Positions 8,289 to 18,761 of a stretch of DNA of 64,000 bases are shown in pieces. The first letter of the stretch is position 1. Each line of letters opens with the position of its first letter. The translations under genes and the position numbers were made by a program. This stretch comes from Acinetobacter sp. C26M (GTDB lineage: Bacteria; Pseudomonadota; Gammaproteobacteria; Pseudomonadales; Moraxellaceae): positions 3,844,001 to 3,908,000 of the forward strand of contig NZ_CP098478.1 of assembly GCF_023702675.1 (NCBI RefSeq), written 5' to 3'. The notes below the pieces were generated by a model, which was not told where the DNA came from, did not search any database, and saw nothing but the letters and a program-made list of their open reading frames with translations.

Positions 8289-9830
8289 TTAAGCCTTCAA
8301 ATGTCTTGGTCTAAAGCCTGTCACCAACAATCCAACTACATAAGCCACCACACCAAGCACACATAAACCAGCCACTTCAGCAATACGTAGCCATTGTGAA
8401 ATCTCGCCTTGATACCATGTTAAACCGTACCAAAGTGCTGTAATCATAGTGATATTGGCAACCGCATATTGTAATGCAAGTTTCTTCCAATGCGTCCCAA
8501 AACGATAAATATTACGTTTATGCAGATAGAAATACAGCATTCCCGCATTGACCAAAGCAGAACCAGAAGATGCTAATGCGAGTGCCATATGCTCGGCATG
8601 CCAGTCGATCAATTTAAATAAACCAATAAAGATTAGGTTTAGAATCGCATTGGCTGCGACGGCCATTAAACCTACACGGACAGGCGTTTTGGTATCTTGC
8701 TGCGCATAAAAACCTGGTGCGAAGACTTTAATCAACATGAATGATATGACCCCTGCACTCATACATTGAAGCGCCAATGCTGTCATTCGCGTATCTTCCA
8801 CGGTAAATTCACCGCGCTGGAACAAGGCCTGAATAATTGGTGTCGATAGCATAAATAATGCAATACTCGCAGGAATACCGACCAGCATAATAATCTTCGC
8901 AGCCCAATCAATCATGCCTCTAAATTTGGCCTGATCTTGCTCTGCATGACGTGCAGAAAGTGAAGGTAAAATCACCGTACCAATCGCCACACCAATCAAT
9001 CCCAATGGCAACTCAGTCATACGCTCCGCACTGTATAACCATGAGACTGAACCATCTTGCATAAATGATGCCCAGATTGTATTGAGCAATAAGTTAATCT
9101 GAGTCACTGATACCCCAAACAAAGCAGGCAGCATCAGTTTTAAAATACGATCCACACCTTCATGTTTGAAGTCTACTTTCGGTGGAATCAGTAGGTTCTT
9201 TTTCCATAATTCAGGGATCTGAATCGCCAGCTGTAAAACACCCGCAGCAACCACAGCCCAGCCCAAAGCCATGATTGGCTCTGCCATATACGGCGTTAAC
9301 CACCACGCCCCTGCAATCATCGCCACATTGAGTAATACAGGAGAAAAAGCAGGTGAAGCAAATGAGCCATAGCTGTTTAAGATACTGCTGGCAAAAGCCG
9401 TCAATGACATAAACATCAGATATGGAATAGTCAGACGGAACATATCGACAGCGAGATCAAATTTCTCTGGGTCATTATGGAAACCAGGTGCATATAAATA
9501 AATAATCGCAGGTGCTGCCACCATAGCAACAAAGGTCAATAAGGACATGGCTGTAAGCAAACAGCCAAACACCCGACTAATTAAAATCTGGACTTCGGCA
9601 TGGGCACGACTGGTTTTATATTCTGTCAGGACAGGAATAAAGGCTTGAGAAAATGCCCCTTCTGCAAATAAGCGCCTGAAAAAGTTGGGAATACGAAAGG
9701 CGACAACGAAGGTATCGAAATCCTTACCTGCACCAAACACATTGAGTAGCACGACATCACGTACTAAGCCCAACACTCGAGATAACATCGTCATTGCACT
9801 GACAATTACAGTCGATCGCCACAATGCCAT
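8289..9830 (-). CDS. murJ: Lipid II flippase MurJ (MviN)
   Basis: Flips undecaprenyl-PP-linked peptidoglycan precursor across the inner membrane. Roughly 14 hydrophobic helices are seen in 513 residues. The conserved N-terminal region STVIVSAMTMLSRVLGLVRD and the following FRIPNFFRRLFAEGAF are hallmarks, including the charged residues that line the central cavity. The start is placed at the ATG at 9830 (MALWRS...), as in related proteins; an ATG at 9839 is three codons upstream. It is encoded leftward, with ampD upstream in the same orientation about 70 bp away. Confidence 0.95.
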   Translation of the reverse strand: MALWRSTVIVSAMTMLSRVLGLVRDVVLLNVFGAGKDFDTFVVAFRIPNFFRRLFAEGAFSQAFIPVLTEYKTSRAHAEVQILISRVFGCLLTAMSLLTFVAMVAAPAIIYLYAPGFHNDPEKFDLAVDMFRLTIPYLMFMSLTAFASSILNSYGSFASPAFSPVLLNVAMIAGAWWLTPYMAEPIMALGWAVVAAGVLQLAIQIPELWKKNLLIPPKVDFKHEGVDRILKLMLPALFGVSVTQINLLLNTIWASFMQDGSVSWLYSAERMTELPLGLIGVAIGTVILPSLSARHAEQDQAKFRGMIDWAAKIIMLVGIPASIALFMLSTPIIQALFQRGEFTVEDTRMTALALQCMSAGVISFMLIKVFAPGFYAQQDTKTPVRVGLMAVAANAILNLIFIGLFKLIDWHAEHMALALASSGSALVNAGMLYFYLHKRNIYRFGTHWKKLALQYAVANITMITALWYGLTWYQGEISQWLRIAEVAGLCVLGVVAYVVGLLVTGFRPRHLKA

Positions 9831-9901
9831 CGCATCCACCTACGGCTTATATTTTAAAAAGCGTTATTGTAATGAAAGTCCGAATAGATTTCGTTGTGAA
9901 A

Positions 9902-10495
9902 TTATAAATCCGACAATGTTTTTTGGGCGAATTTTTGTTGGGACAATAAGTTCCGAAACAATTGCCAATCAAAATATAAGCCAGGATCGGTTTTTCGTTT
10001 TGGCGCAATGTCGGAATGACCTGCAATATGATTTTGAATTTTTGGATATGCTTGGCGTAAAGTATTCACAACCTCAACCAATGCCTGATATTGCTCAGAT
10101 TCGAAAGGGAGATCATCACTTCCTTCCAGCTCTATCCCTATCGAATAATCATTGCATTCTTTCAATGCCAAATAGCTAGAACGGCCTGCGTGCCACGAAC
10201 GGTCATTAAAATTCACAAACTGAATCACTTCACCTGTACGCAAAATCAATAGGTGCGCTGAAACTTTCATCCCCTCAATAGTTTGGAAATAAGGGTGTAA
10301 TGACCAATCCAGCTGATTCTGAAAGAATTGTTGAATATAGCCACCACCAAACTGTGAAGGAGGCAAACTAATATTATGAATAACAATTAGTTGAATATCG
10401 GTATCTGTAGGTCGGACATTAAAATTAGGCGATGAAATTTGTGTTGCGCCTGCCAATATCCCATCTTGAACTTGAGTAAATCTAGATTGTTGCAT
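9902..10495 (-). CDS. ampD: 1,6-anhydro-N-acetylmuramyl-L-alanine amidase AmpD
   Basis: Cytosolic zinc amidase that cleaves the stem peptide from anhydro-muropeptides in cell-wall recycling; its loss classically induces AmpC beta-lactamase. The N-acetylmuramoyl-L-alanine amidase type 2 fold shows VIHNISLPP (zinc His), WHAGRSSY, IGIELEGSDDLPF and the C-terminal GHSDIAPKRKTDPGLYFDW (second zinc His and catalytic Lys/Asp region). The ATG at 10495 (MQQSRFT...) is preferred over an ATG at 10552, giving 197 residues. Confidence 0.93.
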   Translation of the reverse strand: MQQSRFTQVQDGILAGATQISSPNFNVRPTDTDIQLIVIHNISLPPSQFGGGYIQQFFQNQLDWSLHPYFQTIEGMKVSAHLLILRTGEVIQFVNFNDRSWHAGRSSYLALKECNDYSIGIELEGSDDLPFESEQYQALVEVVNTLRQAYPKIQNHIAGHSDIAPKRKTDPGLYFDWQLFRNLLSQQKFAQKTLSDL

Positions 10496-10589
10496 GGTGA
10501 CTCGAATCAGCAATTTAATATTTATCTTGCCCATTCTGACATGCTTTATCACGAATAATCGAGATGAAATACTTATTTTTTATGAGTAG

Positions 10590-11668
<1,079 letters not shown>

Positions 11669-11863
11669 CGTTCTCCCCTAAAAGTTCTTACTTTTAATTT
11701 GTATCCAATCTATCAAAGCAACATGAGCCAAATCGGTGGGCTGTGTTATAGGCATGTAAATGCTCAGTGAGCTATTGTTGACGATGATGTGTTTGTGTCT
11801 ACTTTCATTTCAATCTATGTAAGCTTAAAATGCTAAGCAGCTCAATTTATTAAAATAATAAAT

Positions 11864-12103
11864 ATGGATACCGTATTCGAAGCCGTATTTCATTTACTGT
11901 TTAAGCTGTTCCGTTTTCTATTCATTGACCTGATCTTTGAAATTATTTTTGAAGGCTTGATCCGTAGCATTGGTTATGGAGTTGTACGTTGCTATCGCCT
12001 TGGACAGCCGGTAGATTTTGACAGCACTGAAGTATTTGTCGTCGGTTTTATCACGCTGCTCATATTGATATTTCTATGTATCTACTGGTTTTTACTACGA
12101 TAA
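11864..12103 (+). CDS. Small two-helix membrane protein of unknown function
   Basis: 79 residues with an aromatic-rich amphipathic or hydrophobic N-terminal region (FEAVFHLLFKLFRFLFIDLIFEIIFEGLI) and a C-terminal membrane helix (VFVVGFITLLILIFLCIYWFLL). The start codon is ATG. It stands alone between a convergent small gene and the phospholipase unit and is followed by a hairpin terminator. No family is recognised. Confidence 0.55.
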   Translation: MDTVFEAVFHLLFKLFRFLFIDLIFEIIFEGLIRSIGYGVVRCYRLGQPVDFDSTEVFVVGFITLLILIFLCIYWFLLR

Positions 12104-12116
12104 TTTTCAACCCATA

Positions 12117-12158
12117 AAAAGCAGCCTAAGATTTACTTAGACTGCTGATTTAGCGTTA
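12117..12158. terminator. Probable bidirectional terminator
   Basis: AAAAAGCAG-CCTAAG and CTTAG-ACTGCT pair imperfectly around a short ATTTA loop between two convergent genes (the 79-residue protein and phospholipase C). T/A tracts flank it on both sides. Confidence 0.55.
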
Positions 12159-12171
12159 GCATTTAAAAGTT

Positions 12172-14352
12172 TTAGCTACCCGAAAAGCCCATATAAGGAT
12201 CAGAAATTGAGTCCTCATTGGTTTCAATACGTCCAGCAAAGCGACGGCTATAGCTTGGATCATTTTCAATCGTAACGGTAAAATCGTACCAACCACCAAA
12301 TTCAGTCATGTCCCAGCTCAGTTCTTTTTCAGTTGCAGCAGTTTCAATTTGCCAAGTCTTATTGGGTAAGTAGGCATTGGCTTTCACCACTAGTTTTGCT
12401 GTTTGTGTAGCGTCATTGCGGACTTTTAAGAAAATCTTTGGATCACACTCTTCCATACAGACACGAACTTCTGGAAGTGCTTGAATTTGTGCTGTGTGCG
12501 TTAGGTTACCCGTAAAGCTGCGATGGAAACCATTTGGTCCCAGTACCCATAAATCATATTGAGTGTCTTTGCTTTGCCAAACATCATCCAGTTGCTTGCC
12601 TGCTTCAACCATATAGCGGCGTGGAACTTCTTCTAAATTCAATTTGTCATAGACATGAAAGACGGCCGCATGAGTGCCCGTATTTGAGAATATCAATTTC
12701 ACAGTTTTAGCCACAGCATCGACTTTAGCACTGGTATGCAAAATATAGGGTAGTGCACGCGATGGACGAATCCCCATCTCCTGAACAGGATACGTCTGGC
12801 TTAAAGGACGGCTGACCTGTGCCAACCCCTCTTGTGCTTTACGAATCGCATCGGCTTCTGCTTTGGTCTTCTTGCCCGATAAGTCCTGCAAAGGTAAGAC
12901 ATTCGGTGTTTTAAAATTGAATGCCGAGCTTAAATCACCACATACTGCACGACGATAGGGACTGATATTTGGTTCTTTCACATCAAAACATTGCTCCAAG
13001 AATCGGATCACGGAAGAGTGATCAAACACTTGAGAATTGACCCAACCACCACGACTCCACGGTGAAATGATATACATCGGCACACGAATACCCGGTCCAT
13101 AGACCCCAACGCCATTACTGACTTCTGGATCGGTGAAATTAGGCTGCCCATTCGATGCTTTAGCATGCGTCGCATACTCATAGGACATCTGTTCTTTGCT
13201 GAGCGTGGATTTGCCATATACTATGCCTGATGCATCCATTGAAGGTGCACTTGGTGAAGGTACGTGGTCAAAGAAACCATCATTTTCGTCAAAATTGATC
13301 AAGAAAACGGTTTGGCTCCACAGCTCAGGACGCTCAGTCAGCGCATTGAGAACTTCTTGGATGTACCATGCCCCCTGCACTGGGCTTGATGGTCCTGGAT
13401 GCTCACTATAGGTTGCGGGTGCGACCAACCAACTTACTTGCGGTAATTGACCTTTAGCAATGTCTTCTTTAAATGTCCCTAAGAAACCACCATCTGGCAT
13501 GGTATTGGCAATACCTTTATACAAAGGTTGACTGGCATCAATTGCTGGATCATAAGCTGGGCAAATGGTGCTGTTATTGACTGGTTTACCTGATAACTCA
13601 TTGGCGCGACGATACTTTTTAAATCCTGCTAATGGATTATCAGTAAAGTTATCAGGCATGTTTTGATAAACTTTCCAACTTACGCCTGCTTGCTGTAAAC
13701 GCTCGGGATAGGTGGTCCAGTCATAACCTGTGGTCGATGGGCCAATTGCATCCAGATCATTCACCACGCTGGCAACATTAGCACCTGTTGGACCATTGGT
13801 GCCCGTCCAGATAAACATACGATTTGAGTTAGTGCCTGTATGCATCGCACAGTGATAAGCATCACACAGGGTAAAGGCATTGGCTAAAGCAAACTGGAAT
13901 TCAACTTCTTGTTGCTTGTAATAGCCCATCGACTGCGGTTCTTTATACTGCACCCAACTGCCCATTCGACCATGATCCCAAGCATATTGACCATCAGTCC
14001 ATGAGTGCGGTGTACCACGGACACGCTGTGCGTTACCGCGACTACTGTCTAAGTGATACGGATAGACCTTTTTCTTATTGGCATCATACTGTTCCCAGAC
14101 TTTACGACCTTGGCTTAAAGGAATGGTAAAACGGTCACCGAAACCTCGAACACCTTTTAGCGTCCCAAAATAATTATCAAAAGAACGATTTTCTTGGGTC
14201 AAAATCACCACATGTTTCACGTCTTTGATGGTGCCTGTTTCTACCTTGGCATCAATCGCAAGTGTCTTTTGAATACTCATTGGGAAACTGGTGAGTGCTG
14301 CTGTACCAAATAAGGCTTTGGTTGAATTTAATAAAAAATCACGACGATTCAT
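12172..14352 (-). CDS. plc: Phosphocholine-specific phospholipase C, Tat-exported
   Basis: Secreted phosphoesterase-family phospholipase C of the PlcH/PlcN type, releasing phosphocholine from phosphatidylcholine. The N-terminus has a twin-arginine signal, NRRDFLL, followed by a hydrophobic stretch. The catalytic domain shows VVILTQENRSFDNYFG, HTGTNSNRMFIWTG, LINFDENDGFFDHV and VPMYIISPWSRGGW. Two C-terminal DUF756-type beta modules occupy roughly residues 530-720. Length 726 matches the family. It is preceded by a 46-residue lipoprotein gene only 25 bp upstream on the same strand, suggesting a shared transcript. Confidence 0.93.
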   Translation of the reverse strand: MNRRDFLLNSTKALFGTAALTSFPMSIQKTLAIDAKVETGTIKDVKHVVILTQENRSFDNYFGTLKGVRGFGDRFTIPLSQGRKVWEQYDANKKKVYPYHLDSSRGNAQRVRGTPHSWTDGQYAWDHGRMGSWVQYKEPQSMGYYKQQEVEFQFALANAFTLCDAYHCAMHTGTNSNRMFIWTGTNGPTGANVASVVNDLDAIGPSTTGYDWTTYPERLQQAGVSWKVYQNMPDNFTDNPLAGFKKYRRANELSGKPVNNSTICPAYDPAIDASQPLYKGIANTMPDGGFLGTFKEDIAKGQLPQVSWLVAPATYSEHPGPSSPVQGAWYIQEVLNALTERPELWSQTVFLINFDENDGFFDHVPSPSAPSMDASGIVYGKSTLSKEQMSYEYATHAKASNGQPNFTDPEVSNGVGVYGPGIRVPMYIISPWSRGGWVNSQVFDHSSVIRFLEQCFDVKEPNISPYRRAVCGDLSSAFNFKTPNVLPLQDLSGKKTKAEADAIRKAQEGLAQVSRPLSQTYPVQEMGIRPSRALPYILHTSAKVDAVAKTVKLIFSNTGTHAAVFHVYDKLNLEEVPRRYMVEAGKQLDDVWQSKDTQYDLWVLGPNGFHRSFTGNLTHTAQIQALPEVRVCMEECDPKIFLKVRNDATQTAKLVVKANAYLPNKTWQIETAATEKELSWDMTEFGGWYDFTVTIENDPSYSRRFAGRIETNEDSISDPYMGFSGS

Positions 14353-14377
14353 TGGTTTATTTCCTTATTGTTCTTGT

Positions 14378-14518
14378 TTATGGCGCGCAGTGAATTTTGC
14401 ATGTGGATGTTGGCGGCTTTGGATTTGGCGTAGCATTATTATTATCGCCATCACTGTCGTTACAGGCACTGAGTAACAAGCAACTGCTGCTGAGCAACGC
14501 TAAAAGGAAATTTCGCAT
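14378..14518 (-). CDS. Small putative lipoprotein upstream of phospholipase C
   Basis: A 46-codon frame starting with ATG at 14518 and ending with TAA at 14378. It encodes a charged N-terminus, a hydrophobic core and a lipobox LLSAC, with Cys19 as the presumed lipidation site. The short mature tail has a DSDGDNNN stretch, prolines and two further cysteines. AAGGAAA-like purines lie near the start on the coding strand. It is codirectional with plc at 25 bp. Function unknown; a role with exported phospholipase is only suggested by position. Confidence 0.55.
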   Translation of the reverse strand: MRNFLLALLSSSCLLLSACNDSDGDNNNATPNPKPPTSTCKIHCAP

Positions 14519-14612
14519 TTGACTATCCGTTAAATATCAGTGCAGATAGTCAATACAATCTAAATGACAATTCGATGATGATTTGATCGCAATTCGATGA
14601 CAAAAAATGAAT

Positions 14613-14645
14613 AAAAAAAAGGCGGTCTAAAAAAACCAGACCGCC
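14613..14645 (-). terminator. Terminator of rph
   Basis: On the minus strand, GGCGGTCT pairs with AGACCGCC around a T-rich loop and is followed by eight T residues. It lies 19 bp past the rph stop codon. Confidence 0.9.
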
Positions 14646-14663
14646 CGCACTATCAACTGGAAC

Positions 14664-15380
14664 TTACCAACCGAGTGCCTGCTGTTGCTTCTGAATCAAT
14701 TCCGCGATTCCTTTTTCTGCAAGCTCTAACATGGCATTGCACTGCTGGCGCGTAAACGGTTTGTCTTCTGCCGTTCCTTGAATTTCAATAAATTCGCCCG
14801 CTTGTGTCATCACCACGTTTAAATCGGTTTGGCAATTTGAATCTTCTTCGTAGCATAAATCGAGTAAAACTTCGTCTTGATACATCCCGACTGAAATTGC
14901 TGCGACTAAACTTTTTAATGGATCCTGTTTAATTTTCTTGTTGCTGAGCAATACATTCATCGCATCAACCAAAGCCACTGCTGCGCCTGTAATTGCTGCT
15001 GTACGTGTTCCGCCATCCGCTTGAATCACATCACAGTCAATCGTGATGGTGTTCTCACCTAATTTCTTCAAATCCACCATGGCACGTAAGCTACGACCAA
15101 TTAAACGTTGGATTTCTTGCGTACGACCCGTTTGTTTACCGCGTGCCGCCTCACGATCACTGCGAGTATGCGTTGAGCGCGGTAACATGCCATATTCAGC
15201 CGTCACCCAACCTTGCCCTTGACCTTTCAAGAAACGAGGTACTGAGTTCTCAATGCTTGCGGTACACAACACTTTAGTATGACCAAACTCAACCAAAACT
15301 GAGCCTTCTGCGTAACGAGTAAAGTTACGGGTAATTTTGACCTCACGTAATTGGTCTAATGTTCTTTGGTCAATACGCAT
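14664..15380 (-). CDS. rph: Ribonuclease PH
   Basis: Phosphate-dependent 3'-5' exoribonuclease that trims tRNA 3' ends. Its 238 residues are the standard length. Features are [27 protein letters not shown], the [15 protein letters not shown] arginine-rich phosphate/tRNA-binding segment, [23 protein letters not shown] and the C-terminal [14 protein letters not shown]. It starts at ATG 15380 and ends at a strong terminator. Confidence 0.96.
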   Translation of the reverse strand: MRIDQRTLDQLREVKITRNFTRYAEGSVLVEFGHTKVLCTASIENSVPRFLKGQGQGWVTAEYGMLPRSTHTRSDREAARGKQTGRTQEIQRLIGRSLRAMVDLKKLGENTITIDCDVIQADGGTRTAAITGAAVALVDAMNVLLSNKKIKQDPLKSLVAAISVGMYQDEVLLDLCYEEDSNCQTDLNVVMTQAGEFIEIQGTAEDKPFTRQQCNAMLELAEKGIAELIQKQQQALGW

Positions 15381-15488
15381 AACGATTCCTTAAAACTATG
15401 GCACAAATATCATTGCGCCATAGTATATCTCAATTACACGTGCTTCCAGTTTTACTTATTCGTTACAATTCACAGAATTAGTCATCGC

Positions 15489-16637
15489 TTAAGCAAACTT
15501 AAACTTCGATTTGAAATTCGTCCAAGTTTGCGCCACGTGTGCAGCCATATCATTTGGCAAAGAACATCTTGCTAAACGAACCCAAACCGTCCAGAACTGC
15601 TTCATAAAGTTAGCTTCGTTGTAGTTCACGCCATATTCAGCACATAAAGCTCTGATTTGTGGTGCAACTTGCTCATAACGATTGGCAGGCATATCTGGGA
15701 ACAAATGATGCTCAATTTGATGGCTCAAATTACCACTCATAAAGTGCATCCATTTACCACCAGTAAAGTTGCTCGAACCACGAATCTGACGCAGATACCA
15801 CTGCGCTTTGGTCTCATTCTCAGTATTGTCTGCTTCAAAGGTTTCCGCATCTTCAGTAAAGTGACCATTAAAAATCACGGCTGACGACCATAAATTACGA
15901 ATGATGTTTGCAACTGCATTTCCAGCCAATACTGGAATAAAGTTAATCGTTGCAATTGCAGGGAAAAACACATAGTCCTTTAACACCTGACGTGTCGCTT
16001 TTTTACGAAAATCAGATGCATCCGCCCAAACCTGCTTCCAAGTTTTGGTTTTATACACTAACGCATCTTCCAAATGCAGGTTTTGTACCCCGACATACCA
16101 TTGGAAAAAGAACATCAACTGTAAAGCCAACGGAATATTGGCCAAATGACGTACTTCCCATTTTTGATCTTCTGTTACTCGTAAAATGCCATAACCGACA
16201 TCATGGTCTTTTCCAACAATGTTGGTATAGGTGTGATGCATATAATTATGGGTATAGCGCCAGTCATTGCCTGAACAGGTATTGTCCCAATCGTAGTCTT
16301 CACCACGCAAGCTTGGGTCATTCAACCAGTCAAACTGACCATGCATCACATTATGTCCAAGCTCCATGTTCTCGACGATTTTAGACACACCCAGCATGGC
16401 TGTCCCCAACAACCATACAGGTGGGATCCAGCCACCGAACATCAACATGCCACGTGATGCGATTTCGGTATAACGTACGAAGTTACGAACTTTGTAGATA
16501 TATTTTGAATCCTGCTCACCGAGATTTTGCATCACATCTAGACGTATTTGCTCAACACGGCGACCAAACTCTTCGACTTGTTCAGGGGTTAAATGGGCTG
16601 ACTTTGATACGTTTTTAAATTCTAATGCCATATTCAT
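15489..16637 (-). CDS. Membrane fatty-acid (acyl-CoA type) desaturase
   Basis: Di-iron desaturase acting on acyl chains in the membrane. The three histidine clusters are visible: GHNVMHGQ near residue 90, HNYMHHTYTN near 125, and HQIEHHLFPD near 305. Hydrophobic helices flank the boxes. The ATG at 16637 is preferred because GAGG lies 9 bp upstream; a TTG at 16652 is not needed. The upstream gene at 16665 encodes the matching reductase, 27 bp away, so the two form an operon. It resembles Pseudomonas DesB/DesC-type systems under DesT control. Confidence 0.9.
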   Translation of the reverse strand: MNMALEFKNVSKSAHLTPEQVEEFGRRVEQIRLDVMQNLGEQDSKYIYKVRNFVRYTEIASRGMLMFGGWIPPVWLLGTAMLGVSKIVENMELGHNVMHGQFDWLNDPSLRGEDYDWDNTCSGNDWRYTHNYMHHTYTNIVGKDHDVGYGILRVTEDQKWEVRHLANIPLALQLMFFFQWYVGVQNLHLEDALVYKTKTWKQVWADASDFRKKATRQVLKDYVFFPAIATINFIPVLAGNAVANIIRNLWSSAVIFNGHFTEDAETFEADNTENETKAQWYLRQIRGSSNFTGGKWMHFMSGNLSHQIEHHLFPDMPANRYEQVAPQIRALCAEYGVNYNEANFMKQFWTVWVRLARCSLPNDMAAHVAQTWTNFKSKFKFA

Positions 16638-16664
16638 TGTACTAATCCTCAAATATCTTTGTTT

Positions 16665-17690
16665 TTATAGGTCAATCGTGACTGGGCTTAAGGCCTGGCT
16701 CACACATAACTTGATTGGACGATTCGGTTGATCATCAATTTCGCCTGTGATCACGTTCTGCGTCACACCACTGACTTTGGTACAGCTACAGCGGTTACAT
16801 ACACCCATACGGCAACCATGTTGTGGACGTAAACCTGCTTGTTCTGCACTACTTAATAGATTGGTCGTTGCAATAAAATTCTGTTGCGCACGACGGAAAC
16901 TAACCGGTTGAGCTGCACTTGAATGCTCAATCTGGATCGGTTGGAAAAACTCTTGATGAAAATTTCCAGCTGCATCCTGTTGTGTATAAATGTCTTGCGC
17001 TTGGCGCATCATGCTGTGGTGACCACACGCATACGCCTGCATCTCTTTAAAATTTGGGACCAATTTCTCTAACAATGCTGCATCTAAATGCTGTTTTTGC
17101 TCTGCGGTATTAAAGAAATGATAGTGCAACTGTGGATATTGCTCAGCCAAGGCCAAGATGTCCTGATGCAACACTTCTGCACGGTTAAAATAAACCACAT
17201 GAACCTGTTCAAGCTGCTGTTGTAGCGCTTGCTGCAATAAAGAGTAAATCGCGGTAATCCCTGAACCTGAAGCAATCAGTAATGCTCGTTGCTGCCCTTG
17301 ATGTAAGACGAAGTCACCTTGTGCCTGCGAGATCTCGAAACGATCACCTACACGCAATTGTTGTGCTGCTTTCGATACTACACCTTGGACTTTAATCCCA
17401 AGACGAATTTCGCCCTGTGGCGTGATATCAATAATTGAGTAACTACGTTGTTGATATACCCCATTGATCATCAAGGTAATCAAAACACTATGACCTGCTT
17501 GGACTTGGCTAAAATCAAAATTATGATTTGGCTTTACAGTCAATAACACCATATCCGAGCTGAGAGGCTGTACGGCGGTCACCTCTGCAAGAATGCGTTT
17601 CCAAGCAAAGGTTGGCTTTATTTTTTGCAAAATAAAATCAACAAAATCTTCTCGAATCCAATGTGGCTGATAACTTAACTCTGCGTTCAT
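16665..17690 (-). CDS. Ferredoxin-NAD(P) reductase partner of the desaturase (2Fe-2S/FAD)
   Basis: Flavin reductase that passes electrons to the downstream desaturase. The FAD-binding segment includes RSYSIIDITPQGEIRLGIKV, and the NAD(P)-binding region begins ALLIASGSGITAIYSLL. The C-terminal plant-type ferredoxin domain has the cluster CRMGVCNRCSC with the distant cysteine in LCVSQ. Its 341 residues fit this reductase class. The promoter region upstream contains three palindromic operators for the divergent TetR regulator. Gene order reductase-desaturase with divergent TetR matches DesT/DesCB systems. Confidence 0.9.
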   Translation of the reverse strand: MNAELSYQPHWIREDFVDFILQKIKPTFAWKRILAEVTAVQPLSSDMVLLTVKPNHNFDFSQVQAGHSVLITLMINGVYQQRSYSIIDITPQGEIRLGIKVQGVVSKAAQQLRVGDRFEISQAQGDFVLHQGQQRALLIASGSGITAIYSLLQQALQQQLEQVHVVYFNRAEVLHQDILALAEQYPQLHYHFFNTAEQKQHLDAALLEKLVPNFKEMQAYACGHHSMMRQAQDIYTQQDAAGNFHQEFFQPIQIEHSSAAQPVSFRRAQQNFIATTNLLSSAEQAGLRPQHGCRMGVCNRCSCTKVSGVTQNVITGEIDDQPNRPIKLCVSQALSPVTIDL

Positions 17691-17724
17691 ACGTTCCTCG
17701 TTTTGTATCTGGCTATTTATTTTG

Positions 17725-17799
17725 AGTGAACAAATGTTCGTGTAGTGAACATGTGTACACTATATTTATTTGTGTTCACTGAGTCAACACTTGTTCACT
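17725..17799. promoter_or_regulatory. Three DesT/FabR-like operators
   Basis: AGTGAACAAATGTTCG (17725-17740), AGTGAACATGTGTACACT (17744-17761) and AGTCAACACTTGTTCACT (17782-17799) are near-palindromes built on AGTGAAC/GTTCACT half-sites; a further half-site GTGTTCACT precedes the third. They match the known DesT-box pattern of Pseudomonas. They lie immediately upstream of the reductase-desaturase operon and 200 bp from the TetR gene. Repression of the desaturase by that TetR protein is the natural inference. Confidence 0.8.
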
Positions 17800-18003
17800 A
17801 ATTTTTTGAATAATTTTTATACTTTTTAATAAGCCTTTAAAAACGAGGAAAAAATAAAGAAGCTATCTTATGTATTAAGCTCGCCCTATGCATACACGAA
17901 TGGACGAAAGATCAAAAACACTTGCATTTAGCAATGGACGAAGACTAAAAAGTTTCTGTTTTTTTTGCTAGACTCTGTTGTACGGTTTTAAGGGATCTTA
18001 TTC
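17800..18003. promoter_or_regulatory. Leader/promoter region of the desT-like gene
   Basis: About 200 bp of AT-rich DNA. It contains a 10-bp direct repeat AATGGACGAA at 17899-17908 and 17933-17942 (34 bp start to start), the second copy close to the likely promoter of the TetR gene. A TAGACT-like -10 is possible near 17970. No other element recognised. Confidence 0.4.
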
Positions 18004-18654
18004 ATGTCGATTAGAGATGAACGAAAACAACAGAGTCGGCAGGCTCTACTGGATGCAGCACTTCATCTCAGCACTGCTGGGCGCTCATTTAGTAGTATTA
18101 GTTTGCGTGAAGTTGCTCGCGAGGTGGGTTTAGTCCCAACAGCGTTTTATCGTCATTTCCAAGATATGGATACACTGGGCCAAGAATTGGTTGATCAAGT
18201 CTCTTTACATTTAAAAAGCCTGATCCATCAATTAGGACAAAGTTATTTGAAACATAGTGGCAGTGCCAAAACCCGTACCAGTATTGAGTTGTTTGTGCAG
18301 GCCGTGAATCATAGCCCACAACAGTGGCAATTTATGATTGCAGAACGTTGGGGTGGATCAGAAACAGTACGCATTGCAATTGCACGTGAAATTGAGTTTC
18401 TGATTGAAGATCTCGCCATTGATCTATGCAAGCTCGAAACCTTCAAACACATTAAAGAAGCCAAAGACTTGCAAGTCTTGTCTACAATTTTGATTAATAT
18501 GTCGTTTACATGGGCAATGACGTGGATCAATTTACCCAAACAATTCACAATTGATCATCTACTCGAACAACAAAACTTATTTATCGACAATGCAGCGACT
18601 CAAGTCCGTTTACTCTTCAGTGGCATTTCTAACTGGGAACCACAAAACGCTTGA
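18004..18654 (+). CDS. desT: TetR-family repressor of fatty-acid desaturation (DesT/FabR-like)
   Basis: 216 residues. The N-terminal helix-turn-helix covers about residues 20-65 (ISLREVAREVGLVPTAFYRHFQDMDTLGQELVD), closely resembling the FabR/DesT subgroup, which senses the saturated/unsaturated acyl-CoA ratio. The C-terminal ligand domain includes WQFMIAERWGGSETVR. It is divergent from the reductase-desaturase operon, with three matching palindromic operators between. The gene symbol is by analogy. Confidence 0.8.
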   Translation: MSIRDERKQQSRQALLDAALHLSTAGRSFSSISLREVAREVGLVPTAFYRHFQDMDTLGQELVDQVSLHLKSLIHQLGQSYLKHSGSAKTRTSIELFVQAVNHSPQQWQFMIAERWGGSETVRIAIAREIEFLIEDLAIDLCKLETFKHIKEAKDLQVLSTILINMSFTWAMTWINLPKQFTIDHLLEQQNLFIDNAATQVRLLFSGISNWEPQNA

Positions 18655-18761
18655 CCTGATCCAAACCAAAGTTTGATATATAAAAGCATTGCTTAGCGTT
18701 ATGATGCATTAGACACTAATGCAAACGCAGTCTAGAACACTATGAGGAGCTTATAAGCATC

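Noticed and set aside
9685..10179. 164-codon frame antisense to murJ and ampD
   Set aside because: It runs opposite to two well-supported genes and its composition reflects their complementary codons.
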